Below, one piece after another: positions 8,717 through 16,836 of a stretch of 64,000 bases of DNA; position 1 is the stretch's first letter; every line of letters begins with the position of its first letter. Made by a program: the position numbers and the translations under genes. Below the pieces are notes generated by a model. It was given only the letters and a program-made list of their open reading frames with translations, was not told the DNA's origin and did not search any database. This stretch comes from Halorussus limi. Lineage in GTDB: Archaea; Halobacteriota; Halobacteria; Halobacteriales; Haladaptataceae. The DNA lies in assembly GCF_023238205.1 (NCBI RefSeq), contig NZ_CP096659.1, positions 2,249,626 through 2,313,625 of the forward strand, in the 5' to 3' direction.

Positions 8717-9382
8717 TTATCGCTCTCCGTCGACGCCGATTTCGTCGTCGAACTGCGCGAAGAAGTCCTCCATGAAGCTCCGCCGAGTCTCTCCGAGGCG
8801 ACGGCCGGGCGAGGTGTGCAACGAACTCAGCCGTTCTTCCGCCCACTCTCGGAGGAGAGTGATGTCCGAGACGTCGGCCGTAGCCGTTCGGGACTCCGAC
8901 GCGTCGTCGATTGCCGCGTATCTTTCGCCCGCTCTCCCCGACCGCTCGCCGACGATACACGCCATCCGAACGATACCGCGTGCGCCGGCGGCTTCCAACT
9001 TGTCCGCGTCGAAGAGTAGCTTCGCCTCGGGGGTCTCTGGCTCCGGGGAACGGGACCGAATGCTGTGCGTTCGGATGCAGTGTTCGACGGCGTCGATTCG
9101 GTCGGCAGTCACCCCTTCGGCTTCGAGGAGTTGCTCCGCTTCGAGCGCGGCCCACCTGTCGTGGTCTTCGATTTCCCCGACCCGTTCGAGCGGCCGGCCG
9201 ATGTCGTGTAACCACGCTGCTGCGGAGAGAACGCCTCTGTCGACAGTCGCCTCCGACTCGTTCGCCAATCGAATCGCCAAATCGCGGACTCGTTCGGCGT
9301 GGAATCTATCGTGCGCCGGGAGGGCGTCTTCGTAATAGGGTAGCGACAGCTTTCGAGCGAGAGGGCCTAATTCCTGCGTCAC
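8717..9382 (-). CDS. HD-domain phosphohydrolase
   Basis: 221 aa. The HD superfamily signature is clear: an early His in AHDRFHAERV, the HD pair in AAWLHDIGRP (about residue 58), a later His in CIRTHSIRS, and Asp in LLFDADKLEAAG. This layout matches the small HD proteins (COG1418-like) that act on nucleotides or nucleic-acid phosphoesters with a divalent metal. Substrate unknown. The start is GTG at 9382; no better in-frame ATG is seen upstream. It is followed after a 113-base AT-richer gap by the chemoreceptor gene on the same strand. Confidence 0.85.
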   Translation of the reverse strand: MTQELGPLARKLSLPYYEDALPAHDRFHAERVRDLAIRLANESEATVDRGVLSAAAWLHDIGRPLERVGEIEDHDRWAALEAEQLLEAEGVTADRIDAVEHCIRTHSIRSRSPEPETPEAKLLFDADKLEAAGARGIVRMACIVGERSGRAGERYAAIDDASESRTATADVSDITLLREWAEERLSSLHTSPGRRLGETRRSFMEDFFAQFDDEIGVDGER

Positions 9383-9602
9383 GGGTGGTGCGAGAAGTCG
9401 CCTTCCAACGCCATAGTGGTTGTGAAACTGTCAGTCACTAGTGCGAACCGAACGTCCCGCTAATCGAGCATCACTTCGGGAGGAGGTTGGCGACCGAACG
9501 TCCGGCACGACTGCGAGACGGAGTTCGGACCGCGCCGGTGTCGGTTACGAGGCCTCGGAGACGGCAACCGTTGCGTGACCTTCTCGACGACATCGACCGG
9601 AC

Positions 9603-9932
9603 CTAATCGGTGAGGCGGTCGCGTCGCAGGTCTTGATACAGGTTAAGAAACGACTCCAATTCATCGAACCGCGGCCCCTTCGTAACCCGGTCAGTCTCGC
9701 GATTCCACTGGATGTACCTGCGTTCCTCCAGTACTGGCAGATGGAGGTGGTGCATCGTTACTAACGGGTCGTGTTCCCCCGCAGTGCGTTCCATGTCGCT
9801 GAAGTCGATACAAGGTTCGGTGTGTCGGTCTGCCGTCGCTAACCGGAGCAACAGGCGGCGTCGTTCGAGACGACCCATCGCCTTCAATTGGTCGTCGAAC
9901 GAAGACTCCGGTGACTGATTGCTCATACTCAT
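9603..9932 (-). CDS. Small winged-helix protein, haloarchaeal DUF7344-like
   Basis: 109 aa from ATG 9932 (ATG 9926 is equally possible). It shows the pattern of small haloarchaeal winged-helix regulators: LERRRLLLRL as the first helix, MHHLHLPVLEERRYIQW as the recognition helix and wing, then an amphipathic C-terminal helix. Such proteins probably bind DNA; targets unknown. It stands alone at the left edge of the lower-GC accessory stretch. The 220 bases between it and the HD gene hold no other feature that I can see. Confidence 0.7.
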   Translation of the reverse strand: MSMSNQSPESSFDDQLKAMGRLERRRLLLRLATADRHTEPCIDFSDMERTAGEHDPLVTMHHLHLPVLEERRYIQWNRETDRVTKGPRFDELESFLNLYQDLRRDRLTD

Positions 9933-10179
9933 GCCTCTACTACGGCCCCAAATCACGTGAAACCCTGTCAATTTCATCAGAGATTGTTGTTTTGAGAAAG
10001 TGAGTGACAGGATATGCGGACGTAATCAACGGGCATCTCGGGAGTGACGGGGACGTACGAATCCCTTCACAACACTGTTATCCGTACGACCCACCCACCT
10101 CACAATGAGAGAGTGAGACCACACAGTCGTGCCGACGGGTCCCGTTGGGACTCCCCCAAAATTTCTGCATCGATGGTCA

Positions 10180-10221
10180 ATACGCACCACGGTTTGCGCG
10201 ATTTAGAGGATGTATGCAGTA
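10180..10221 (+). repeat. Partial copy A of the palindromic repeat family
   Basis: TTAGAGGATGTATGCAGTA (10203-10221) matches the right end of copy C at 12649-12667 with few changes, and ATACGCACC (10180-10188) resembles the left end ATACGCGCC of the full copies. The roughly 45 central bases are missing, so it looks like an internally deleted copy in the same orientation as copy C. The rest of the 332-base gap between the HTH gene and the next ORF shows nothing else. Confidence 0.5.
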
Positions 10222-10264
10222 GACGGCAACAGTTTGTTTCAATCCCTCAGCGGCAAAATAGCCG

Positions 10265-10525
10265 TTAAGTTGGTCTGCGAGGGGGATCGTTTCTCTGATC
10301 CGAGATGATCCTCGTCTCCTCAAACTCACCAGTTCGAACAGCAGTAAGAATGCTCTCAGGGTCGACTCCATCGAGGGCAATCGTTTCACGTTGTGCCCGT
10401 TGAAGCATCTTCGCAGCGTGAAGGTCGATCGGTACACTGCTTCCAGCGGTCATGTCGATATCGAGAATGAGGGAGACCAGCTGCCACGTAGGATGGCGCA
10501 CCGACCATTCTCTCTTGCTTACCAT
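10265..10525 (-). CDS. Small hypothetical protein
   Basis: 86 aa, mixed hydrophobic start (WQLVSLILDIDM) then HAAKMLQRAQRETIALDG and an acidic-basic tail. I do not recognise it. It is divergent from the broken antiporter gene, with start codons only 46 bases apart. Its composition is less biased than that of neighbouring shadow frames, which is the main argument for a real or recently real gene. It could be a remnant. Confidence 0.35.
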   Translation of the reverse strand: MVSKREWSVRHPTWQLVSLILDIDMTAGSSVPIDLHAAKMLQRAQRETIALDGVDPESILTAVRTGEFEETRIISDQRNDPPRRPT

Positions 10526-10571
10526 TCAAGCAGACGGAAATGCTAGGGGTACAGTAGAGAGCAAACAACTC

Positions 10572-11814
10572 ATGGCCGAGACAACCGCTGTTGTATTGGG
10601 AGTGCTCGTCTCCTTCATCATTGCTATCGGTGTCCGGTTTCTGGCAGACCGAGTCACGTTCCCATACACCGTTTTACTTGTCACAGTCGGATTCACATTG
10701 ACGATTTTTCCTCTCCAGACGTATCTCGGCTTCAGCCTCACCCCTCTCTTTACGCACGACGTGATCCTCTTCGTGTTTCTACCCGCGATTCTGTTCTATG
10801 GCGCCGCGGAGATTGATCACGATCTGTTTCGACGCAACCTGCCAATCATTGCAATAACCGTTCTTGTTGGGCTCCCTGTCGCTATTTTAGCAATCGGCTG
10901 GGTCGGCGCGAAGCTCTTCGGAATCCCGCTGTTAATCATGCTACTATTTGGAGCGATGGCCTATCCGATAGATCCCGTTGCCGTCCTCTCGCTCTTTGAG
11001 GAATCAGGAGCTCCATCACGACTGGCGGTTCTTGTCGAGGGGGAGAGCCTTCTCGATGATGGACTTGCTATCGTTTTGTTCTCGGCGGTGTTAGCACTCG
11101 TACGTGATGCTGACCCACGGATCTTACTGGAACGGGGCTCTTCTCGTTTGACCGGTTGGGGGCATTCTTGACCAATTTTCTCATTGTAAGTCTCGGTGGC
11201 ATTCTTGTCGGTGTTGGAATTGGATACGCCACGTACCGAACACAACGGGTAGTGAACGACAAGACGAATCTCTTCATGATTTCGGTCGTTGGGGTCTACG
11301 GGGGCTTTTACCTCGCGGAACACGTGCTCCACGTAAGTGGAATTCTCGCCACGGTAGTCACAGGCATCGTCTTGGGAACATTCTCCAGACAGTATGCACT
11401 GAGTGAGGAGAACCTCGAGTATTTGGGGGAGATTTGGGAGAAAATCGTCTTCCTGTCCGAAACGATGCTGTTCGTTGCCATCGGCATCGAGGTATCGTCA
11501 ATCCAAGTACTCAGGACCCTTCCGGTCGTGCTAACTACGCTTCTTCTTCTGATCGGTGTCCGTGCTGGCGTGATCTACGGAATCGTGAATCTCCTGAATC
11601 AGGTGATCAAGGACCCCATCCCCGTAAGCTATCAGCACGTTATAATTCGGGGTGGAATGCACGGCGTAATACCAATCGCTCTCGCGCTCAGTCTCGGACC
11701 TTCCATTCCCTTCGGAGGTCAGCTCAGTCGGCGGTGTTTGGAGTTGTCATCGCAAGCATGATCATCCAGGGACTGTCGATGACAAGTATTCTCGAAGCGA
11801 CCGGTGTAACCTAA
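10572..11814 (+). pseudogene. Broken NhaP-type Na+/H+ antiporter with two frameshifts
   Basis: Three consecutive frames together encode one CPA1/NhaP-like antiporter. Frame one runs from ATG 10572 to about 11137 and includes GAMAYPIDPVAVLSLFEESG with the conserved Asp-Pro and VEGESLLDDG. Frame two continues as LFSFDRLGAFLTNFLIV to about 11715, covering the second half of the transmembrane core. Frame three reads VFGVVIASMIIQGLSM and stops at 11812-11814. The joined product would be about 410 aa with about 12 membrane segments, the usual size. Two independent shifts suggest a decayed gene, though assembly errors are possible. A full-length homologue lies at 54873. Confidence 0.8.
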
Positions 11815-11987
11815 TCCGGTGAAGAGGACGAATGGACAGGTCTTTCTCTAGCTTTAGCCTCACTCTTTGGGCCCTTTAGTGCCAAGACTGGCGCTGATTC
11901 GAAGGTCACCTCATTGTGGGAAACTAGTGCATATCTCCCCTTTGCGTGCCAATCTGTCTTGAGTTCAGTTGGGACATTTATCGTGTC

Positions 11988-12070
11988 GCATACGCGCCCT
12001 GTATCTCGCACGTCCTGTGATGACCTACCGAAAAGGTGTCAGGAATGGAGTGCGAGATGTTGCGAATCGA
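11988..12070 (-). repeat. Copy B of the palindromic repeat family (inverted orientation)
   Basis: Arms ATCTCGCAC (12003-12011) and GTGCGAGAT (12050-12058) are perfect inverted copies. The end ATACGCGCCCTGT (11990-12002) is the family terminus. On the minus strand the centre (CTGAC...GGTAGGTC) aligns with the plus-strand centres of copies C to F, so this copy is inverted. It lies just past the 3' end of the minus-strand UspA-like gene and fills most of a 305-base gap. Confidence 0.75.
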
Positions 12071-12119
12071 GCCACTAAGTTTTACGGGTCGAAACGTCAC
12101 CGGATCATATTTCAATCGC

Positions 12120-12530
12120 TCAAACGGGGACTAACATGACGGGGATGGCGTGTGTTTTGAGAACCGTTTCTATCATACTGGGATGCAGAAGCTCATCGAC
12201 GAAATTGTGTTCCCTATCACCCATAACGACGTATTCGTAATCGCGGTCGGATTCAAGAATCGCGTCGGTGAGGAGTTTCTCTTCCGCGATGTTCGTTCGA
12301 TCCGAGAATTCACCTCTCCCCTGTATCTTTACCTCGAAAGTGACGTCCGGAGCTGTTCGCTGGATTACCGTCTCGATCTCGTCGCGGATTTGCTCGACAG
12401 ATTCGTCTTCAGATTCCTGAACGTGGTACACGAACAGGTCGTGTCCACTCACTGCTGCCTGTTCAACGGCGAATTCCAAGACGGTGTTTCGGTGCTCAGA
12501 ACCCCCAAACGCTACGAAGATCGTCCCCAT
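12120..12530 (-). CDS. UspA-family universal stress protein with degenerate nucleotide motif
   Basis: 136 aa, one Usp domain: an N-terminal strand (MGTIFVAFGGSEHRNTVLEFA), a helix with AVEQAA, and a C-terminal strand IPVMLVPV. In ATP-binding members the loop before the last helix reads G-x2-G-x9-G-[ST]. Here it reads GDREHNFVDELLHPSMIETVLK, lacking the second Gly and the Gly-Ser, so ATP binding is doubtful. Repeat copies B and C flank the gene at 49 bases on each side. It is divergent from the hydrolase gene. Role in stress tolerance is inferred from the family. Confidence 0.8.
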   Translation of the reverse strand: MGTIFVAFGGSEHRNTVLEFAVEQAAVSGHDLFVYHVQESEDESVEQIRDEIETVIQRTAPDVTFEVKIQGRGEFSDRTNIAEEKLLTDAILESDRDYEYVVMGDREHNFVDELLHPSMIETVLKTHAIPVMLVPV

Positions 12531-12579
12531 ACATTTCCTTAGACGGCTTCTCCCTTTAGCGACGGGGCAACCGTGACCG

Positions 12580-12666
12580 ATATGCGCCCTGTATTCACCA
12601 TGCTAATTCTGACAGTATGTGGGTAAGTCAGTGGCGGTCGTGATGAATACAGAGGGTGTATGCAGT
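12580..12666 (+). repeat. Copy C of the palindromic repeat family
   Basis: GTATTCA (12591-12597) and TGAATAC (12644-12650) pair within longer imperfect arms: CGCCCTGTATTCACCAT on the left and GTGATGAATACAGAGGG on the right. Inner half-sites CTGAC and GTCAG pair as well. It ends in GTGTATGCAGT. It separates the start of the UspA-like gene from the start of the hydrolase gene, so any promoters of these two genes lie in or beside it. Confidence 0.75.
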
Positions 12667-12723
12667 GTGGCGCTTGCGTCTCCTCGGTACGACTATCGTT
12701 GAGCGTAACGTAGCGACACTGCT

Positions 12724-13524
12724 ATGCCAGTCAGCCAGTGTAACGGTGCGAACCTCTATTACGAGGAGGAAGGGGCGGGGCGACCGATCGTCTTCCTCCA
12801 CGGAGCGTGGGCCGGACTTCGATTTTTTGAGCCTCAACTGATGAACCTTTCAGACGAGTTCCAGACTGTGGCGCTTGATTTTCGAGGTCACGGTCGATCG
12901 GAAAAGTCGGAAGCGGGGCACACGGTTCCGCAGTACGCGCGTGACGTCAGAGCCTTCCTCGATCACCAAGACCTCGATGAGATTGTTCTCGTCGGATGGT
13001 CACTCGGGGCACTCGTCGCCTGGGAATACGTCGATCAGTTCGGTACCGATGGTATTCGAGGCCTCGTGAATGTCGATATGGAGGCCGCGCCTGGACCGGC
13101 CGGGAACGAGGAGGCTCCCACCTACGACCTCGATAGATTCCGTGATATCAACCGAAGTATACAGGCAGATCATCTGGCCTTCATCGAGCAAACAATCGAC
13201 GTATCTTTCAAACACCCGCCTACTGACGATCTGCGGACGACGATTCTCGATGAGGACTCGCGGTCACCGCCAACCGTCAAGAGCGCCATTATTATCGACG
13301 CGACGCTGTGCGATTACCGAGAAGTTCTTCCCGATATAGACGTTCCAATGTTGGTGTGTGCTGGCGCGGACGAAAAGTGGCGCTCGGTCCCGGTGGTCAA
13401 GCGGACCGCCGATCTTGTTCCCGAGGCTCGATTCGAACTGTTCGAGGAAAGTGGACACAGTCTCACTGTCGAAGAACCAGAGAAATTCAATCAGGTAGTG
13501 AGCGATTTCGTCAAAAGCCTCTGA
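12724..13524 (+). CDS. Alpha/beta hydrolase
   Basis: 266 aa alpha/beta-hydrolase-fold enzyme. The oxyanion region FLHGAWAG (about 24-31) precedes the nucleophile elbow GWSLGA with Ser93. The acid is probably Asp216 (CAGADEKW) and the base His245 (EESGHSLTVEEPEKF), so the triad is complete. The architecture matches small esterases, haloperoxidase-like hydrolases and related enzymes; the substrate cannot be told. ATG at 12724 lies 58 bases after repeat copy C, and copy D begins 1 base after the TGA. No partner gene for a pathway is visible. Confidence 0.88.
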   Translation: MPVSQCNGANLYYEEEGAGRPIVFLHGAWAGLRFFEPQLMNLSDEFQTVALDFRGHGRSEKSEAGHTVPQYARDVRAFLDHQDLDEIVLVGWSLGALVAWEYVDQFGTDGIRGLVNVDMEAAPGPAGNEEAPTYDLDRFRDINRSIQADHLAFIEQTIDVSFKHPPTDDLRTTILDEDSRSPPTVKSAIIIDATLCDYREVLPDIDVPMLVCAGADEKWRSVPVVKRTADLVPEARFELFEESGHSLTVEEPEKFNQVVSDFVKSL

Positions 13525-13525
13525 T

Positions 13526-13614
13526 GCGTACGCGCTATCTATTCAGCACGGCTTTCCTGACAACTTCTGAGCAGGTCGGTATTGGTGGTGCAAGATATAG
13601 TGGGTGGATTTAGC
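13526..13614 (+). repeat. Copy D of the palindromic repeat family
   Basis: Starts CGTACGCGC right after the hydrolase stop. The left arm TCTATTCAGCAC (13539-13549) and right arm GTGCAAGATATAG (13588-13600) pair imperfectly. The centre CCTGAC...CTGAGCAGGTC matches copy E. The remaining 214 bases before the methyltransferase gene hold TATA-like GTTATAG near 13764 and nothing else evident. Confidence 0.7.
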
Positions 13615-13828
13615 AGAGGTGCAGTTCCAAAGAAGTTCTCCTCGCACCCTCGTGATGGCACGGGAATACAATGGAAATTGATGGCTAACTATTTGCTCTC
13701 TCGTAGCGTATCTAGGACCTGTCTTGCTATGACAATACAGGCAAACCCGGTAGATGGTAATGCAGTTATAGACTTCCGAGGGAGACTTCACAGCCCCGTC
13801 CTCTGGCCTGACAAAGCGGGGAACACCC

Positions 13829-14659
13829 ATGACCGCTGAGGACCTCCGCGAAACGCAGGTCGCATGGGACGAGGTCGCAGCTGGCTTCGACGAGTACGCC
13901 ACACCATTGACTATCTCCTTCGCGGAGATGGCCCTCGACAGAGTCGATGTCGGCTCAGGGACGCGGTTTCTCGACGTGGCCGCCGGCAGCGGAGCACTCA
14001 GCATTCCGGCGGCACGACTCGGCGCGGAGGTAGTGGCGACCGACATCTCTCCCGCGATGGTCGAGTTGCTCACTGCACGCGCACGGGATGAGGAACTGAC
14101 CGATATCGAGGCCCGTGTCATGGATGGCCACGCCCTCGAGTTCGAGGACGACACCTTCGATGTCGCCGCATCCCAGAACGGTGTCTCGCTGTTTCCGGAC
14201 ATGCAGCGCGGGGTGCGCGAGATGGTACGTGTCACGAAACCGGGTGGACAAGTGTTGATTCTCGCGTTTGGTCCGCCGACGGAGGCAGAGTTTCTCACGT
14301 TCTTCATGGGGGCAATGCAAGCGGCCATTCCTGGGTTCGATGGCCTCCCGATGGACCCCCCGCCCTTACCGTTCCAGGCGGCGGATGCCGAGAAGCTGCG
14401 CGCACAACTTGCCGACGCTAGACTGAACGATATCCGCATTGACACCGAGACGTGGGACATGGAGATCCAGTCCGCCGAGCACCTCTGGGACATGGTGGTC
14501 AACAGCAACCCAATCGCCGCAACACTGGTCGCCGACCTGACCGAAGAGCAAATAGCCGAGGTTCAGAGAATCCTGGACACCAAACTCCGTGACCGTTCCG
14601 GAGGGAGCGGGCCCGCCGTCCTGACCAACCGGATGCATATCGCCGTCGGGACGAAGTGA
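13829..14659 (+). CDS. Class I SAM-dependent methyltransferase
   Basis: 276 aa. Motif I is FLDVAAGSGALSIPAA (about 47-62), followed by the acidic end of strand two (VVATDISPAMVELL), motif II DTFDVAASQNGVSLF and motif III VTKPGGQVLILAFG. This is the UbiE/Methyltransf_11 type acting on small molecules. The C-terminal half (EHLWDMVVNSNP) resembles the uncharacterised group often annotated only as methyltransferase domain protein. Substrate unknown. The gene stands alone between repeat copies D and E, facing rightward. Confidence 0.88.
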   Translation: MTAEDLRETQVAWDEVAAGFDEYATPLTISFAEMALDRVDVGSGTRFLDVAAGSGALSIPAARLGAEVVATDISPAMVELLTARARDEELTDIEARVMDGHALEFEDDTFDVAASQNGVSLFPDMQRGVREMVRVTKPGGQVLILAFGPPTEAEFLTFFMGAMQAAIPGFDGLPMDPPPLPFQAADAEKLRAQLADARLNDIRIDTETWDMEIQSAEHLWDMVVNSNPIAATLVADLTEEQIAEVQRILDTKLRDRSGGSGPAVLTNRMHIAVGTK

Positions 14660-14738
14660 AAACGTTGGTCTGTCCGACAGTATCGAGTACATCAACTCAT
14701 TTCACGTGGTCGAGGTCAGTACTGGACACGGCTGAAAG

Positions 14739-14822
14739 ATACGCGCCCTCTCTGTAGCGCATGGCTTCTGACCGTGACTGAGCAGGTCTTTGTGGTCCGT
14801 GCTGAATAGAGAGGGTAGATGG
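14739..14822 (+). repeat. Copy E of the palindromic repeat family
   Basis: GATACGCGCCCTCT begins the element exactly as in copy F. CCCTCTCT (14746-14753) and AGAGAGGG (14808-14815) are perfect inverted copies, and the right arm continues CCGTGCTGAAT. The centre reads TTCTGAC...CTGAGCAGGTC. It lies 79 bases after the methyltransferase stop and 62 bases before the DUF389 frame. Confidence 0.78.
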
Positions 14823-14884
14823 GCGAATAAGAGCATAATATTACGGAAGGAGGTCCATTATTAGACACTCTCGCATAGCCGCAA

Positions 14885-15562
14885 TTGTTTCACCCGACAC
14901 GCCTGTATTTCTTCGAGATGTGTGCCGGAGTCTCACTCAGCGAAAAGTGCGAGAACCTCTACGAACAGGTCGGGCTTGATACGTCGTATCTTGTTTTGAT
15001 GACGATGTCCGGTGTGCTTGCTGGCGTGGCTCTCCTCACCAACTCGATTCCAATCCTCATCGGCGCGATGGTCATTGCCCCAGCATTGACGCCTTTGGAA
15101 CTCGTTTCCGCTGGCCTTGCTGCCAACCGGTTGAAGCGAGCCGGATTCGGGGCCTTGGTCGCGTTCGGCGGTCTTTTGGCTGCGACTGCTGGGGCGATGG
15201 TAACGACGGTGATACTGAACATGACAGGAGTTCTCCCACCTGCGGAGAACCTCATTGAGAAACCACTACTTGAGGAACGCGTTACGGCCGGCTGGTACAG
15301 CGTCCTTGCCGCTGCCGCGGCGGGTATCGCGGCGGGGATAGCGACCGACGAAGAACGGACAGACACGCTAGTCGGCGTCGTCGCTGCCCTCGCACTCGTC
15401 CCGGCCGCAGCTGCTGGGGGAATAACATTGCTGTCACGAGCGCCTGCCAAGGCCAGTGGCGGCCTCCTCTTACTCGTCGTAAATGCAGGCATGGTCGTGA
15501 TAACTGGGACGCTAACACTCTGGCTCCACACTCGTGGCGATAGTAAAGCGCACACAGGCTAA
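14885..15562 (+). CDS. DUF389-family membrane protein
   Basis: 225 aa, or 214 aa if ATG 14918 is used. The hydrophobic core carries the DUF389 signatures NSIPILIGAMVIAPALTPLE (about residues 54-73) and GVVAALALVPAAAA near residue 172, with about six membrane segments. DUF389 proteins are widespread in haloarchaea, sometimes fused to or beside small-molecule binding domains; their function is unknown. It lies between repeat copies E and F and reads rightward like the two genes before it. No other gene is linked to it. Confidence 0.85.
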   Translation: MFHPTRLYFFEMCAGVSLSEKCENLYEQVGLDTSYLVLMTMSGVLAGVALLTNSIPILIGAMVIAPALTPLELVSAGLAANRLKRAGFGALVAFGGLLAATAGAMVTTVILNMTGVLPPAENLIEKPLLEERVTAGWYSVLAAAAAGIAAGIATDEERTDTLVGVVAALALVPAAAAGGITLLSRAPAKASGGLLLLVVNAGMVVITGTLTLWLHTRGDSKAHTG

Positions 15563-15685
15563 TAGGCATGCAACGTACCTATCGCCTGTTTCGATCGTCC
15601 ATGCCGAAACGAACATACTCCTATGCTAAACTCATCTTCTGTATTGAACGATTCCAGTAGCAAGCTTTGGACCATATCTTGCGAG

Positions 15686-15768
15686 ATACGCGCCCTCTAT
15701 TCAGCACGACGCTTTTGGCAGTTGTTCGGTAGGTCAAGTCGATGCGTGCTGAAGACAGAGAATCAAAT
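15686..15768 (+). repeat. Copy F of the palindromic repeat family
   Basis: Starts GATACGCGCCCTCT as in copy E. TTCAGCAC (15700-15707) and GTGCTGAA (15746-15753) are perfect inverted copies. The centre TTTTGGC...GGTAGGTC is the closest relative of inverted copy B. It lies 123 bases after the DUF389 stop. The right end (GACAGAGAATC) is more diverged than in copies C and E. Confidence 0.75.
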
Positions 15769-16173
15769 ATTCGTGGTGCGTATTGACTATCGATTCGGAG
15801 GTGTCGAGGGAGTCCCAACGAGCCCGATTGCTTCCGCATTGATCGGTCTCCCTCCCTCTACGGTAAACTGGGACAGACCGACAGATAACTCTGTTGTGAA
15901 AGAATTCAAGCCAATTCGGCTTTCCGCAGTATTATCCGGAATAAGTGGCGATAATCCGATGTCGGAATACGAGTACCCTCGAAGTTCACCCTATTATCTG
16001 TTGAAAACCGGGTTCCTTTCTAGAAATGGCTATTTCAGTTATTCCTCATCTTTAGCCTCTTCGCAGACCTCGTCGTCGCATTCTCGGCGATACTTACCCA
16101 GTATAATGTTGCGGTCTATCGCCGAACAAAAGCCACCCCATGGTAGCACAACTCGAAACTCGGCGCCACCGCG
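15769..16173. other. Gene-poor spacer after repeat F
   Basis: I see no convincing gene in these 405 bases. A 36-codon minus-strand frame (GTG at 16149, stop 16039) ends RRECDDEVCEEAKDEE, which looks protein-like but is too short and has no start context to call. Base composition is AT-richer than the flanking core genes, as across the whole 10-17.5 kb stretch. Confidence 0.4.
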
Positions 16174-16641
16174 TTAGGTTTCGCGTCCGAGTTGCCGCGC
16201 CTTCCGCTTCTGGTCGCGGGCCGCGTACGCGCTGAAGGCACCGATACCGAGTGTGATCAGGCCGACGACGATGTCGTTCCAGAACACGAGCGGATTCACC
16301 GCCTCCGTAGCTCCGGCGTCCCAGCCGAACATGAACGGGGCGGCGATAAGCCAGAGGCCGAGGAGTGCGGCGATCGCGGCGGCACCGACGCTACCCACCT
16401 GATCCTTGCCCTGCCGCGAGTAGTTGTAGCCGCCAATACCAAGCAGGAGGGCCCCGACGATGAGGTCGTTCCAGAACTGCGAGGCGACCATGTCGAACAG
16501 GAACGTCTGCAGGATCAGCCACGCTCCCAGGAGCGCGATGATTCCCGAGAGCCACTTCCCCCGTTCGTACGGGTTCGGGTCCATGTTCCTGTCTACGTCG
16601 CGATCCACGTCGTATTCGTCGTCTGTAGTGCGATTACTCAT
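16174..16641 (-). CDS. SPW-repeat membrane protein
   Basis: 155 aa. A polar acidic N-terminus (about 1-28) is followed by four hydrophobic helices in two pairs. Each pair contains the repeat-like element FWNDLIVGALLLGIGGYNY or VFWNDIVVGLITLGIGAFSAY, typical of the SPW family. Function unknown; SPW proteins are predicted inner-membrane proteins often found in accessory regions of haloarchaea. The ATG at 16641 is preceded on the minus strand by TATA-like TTGAGATTAT about 8-17 bases away, too close for a promoter with a leaderless start. Confidence 0.82.
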   Translation of the reverse strand: MSNRTTDDEYDVDRDVDRNMDPNPYERGKWLSGIIALLGAWLILQTFLFDMVASQFWNDLIVGALLLGIGGYNYSRQGKDQVGSVGAAAIAALLGLWLIAAPFMFGWDAGATEAVNPLVFWNDIVVGLITLGIGAFSAYAARDQKRKARQLGRET

Positions 16642-16836
16642 CTATAATCTCAAACGTCCTAGGGGTCGCGACCCAAAGAGTCTGCTGGCTTTCCCTTCGG
16701 AGGGAGATAGAACAGCGTTCGACCACATCCATGAATGAGTCACGGACCGAAATTTCCGTCTCGTTAATTTATCCGGGGTCGTTTTTCGGGCGAACACCGT
16801 ACTCAGTTTGCACACGGATTGCGCGATTCAGGGCGT

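Noticed and set aside
10044-10268. 74-codon plus-strand frame
   Set aside because: Composition is not protein-like, and it runs through the partial repeat copy A.
11811-12011. 66-codon minus-strand frame
   Set aside because: It starts inside the arm of repeat copy B and has no recognisable feature.
10180-15770. Full integron call for the palindrome-separated genes
   Set aside because: No integron integrase or attI-like site is visible, copy C lies between divergent genes, and the element ends do not show the canonical GTTRRRY core. It is kept as an open structural finding only.
16039-16149. 36-codon minus-strand frame ending RRECDDEVCEEAKDEE
   Set aside because: Looks partly protein-like, but the only start is a GTG with no promoter or homology evidence. 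It is mentioned in the spacer entry only.
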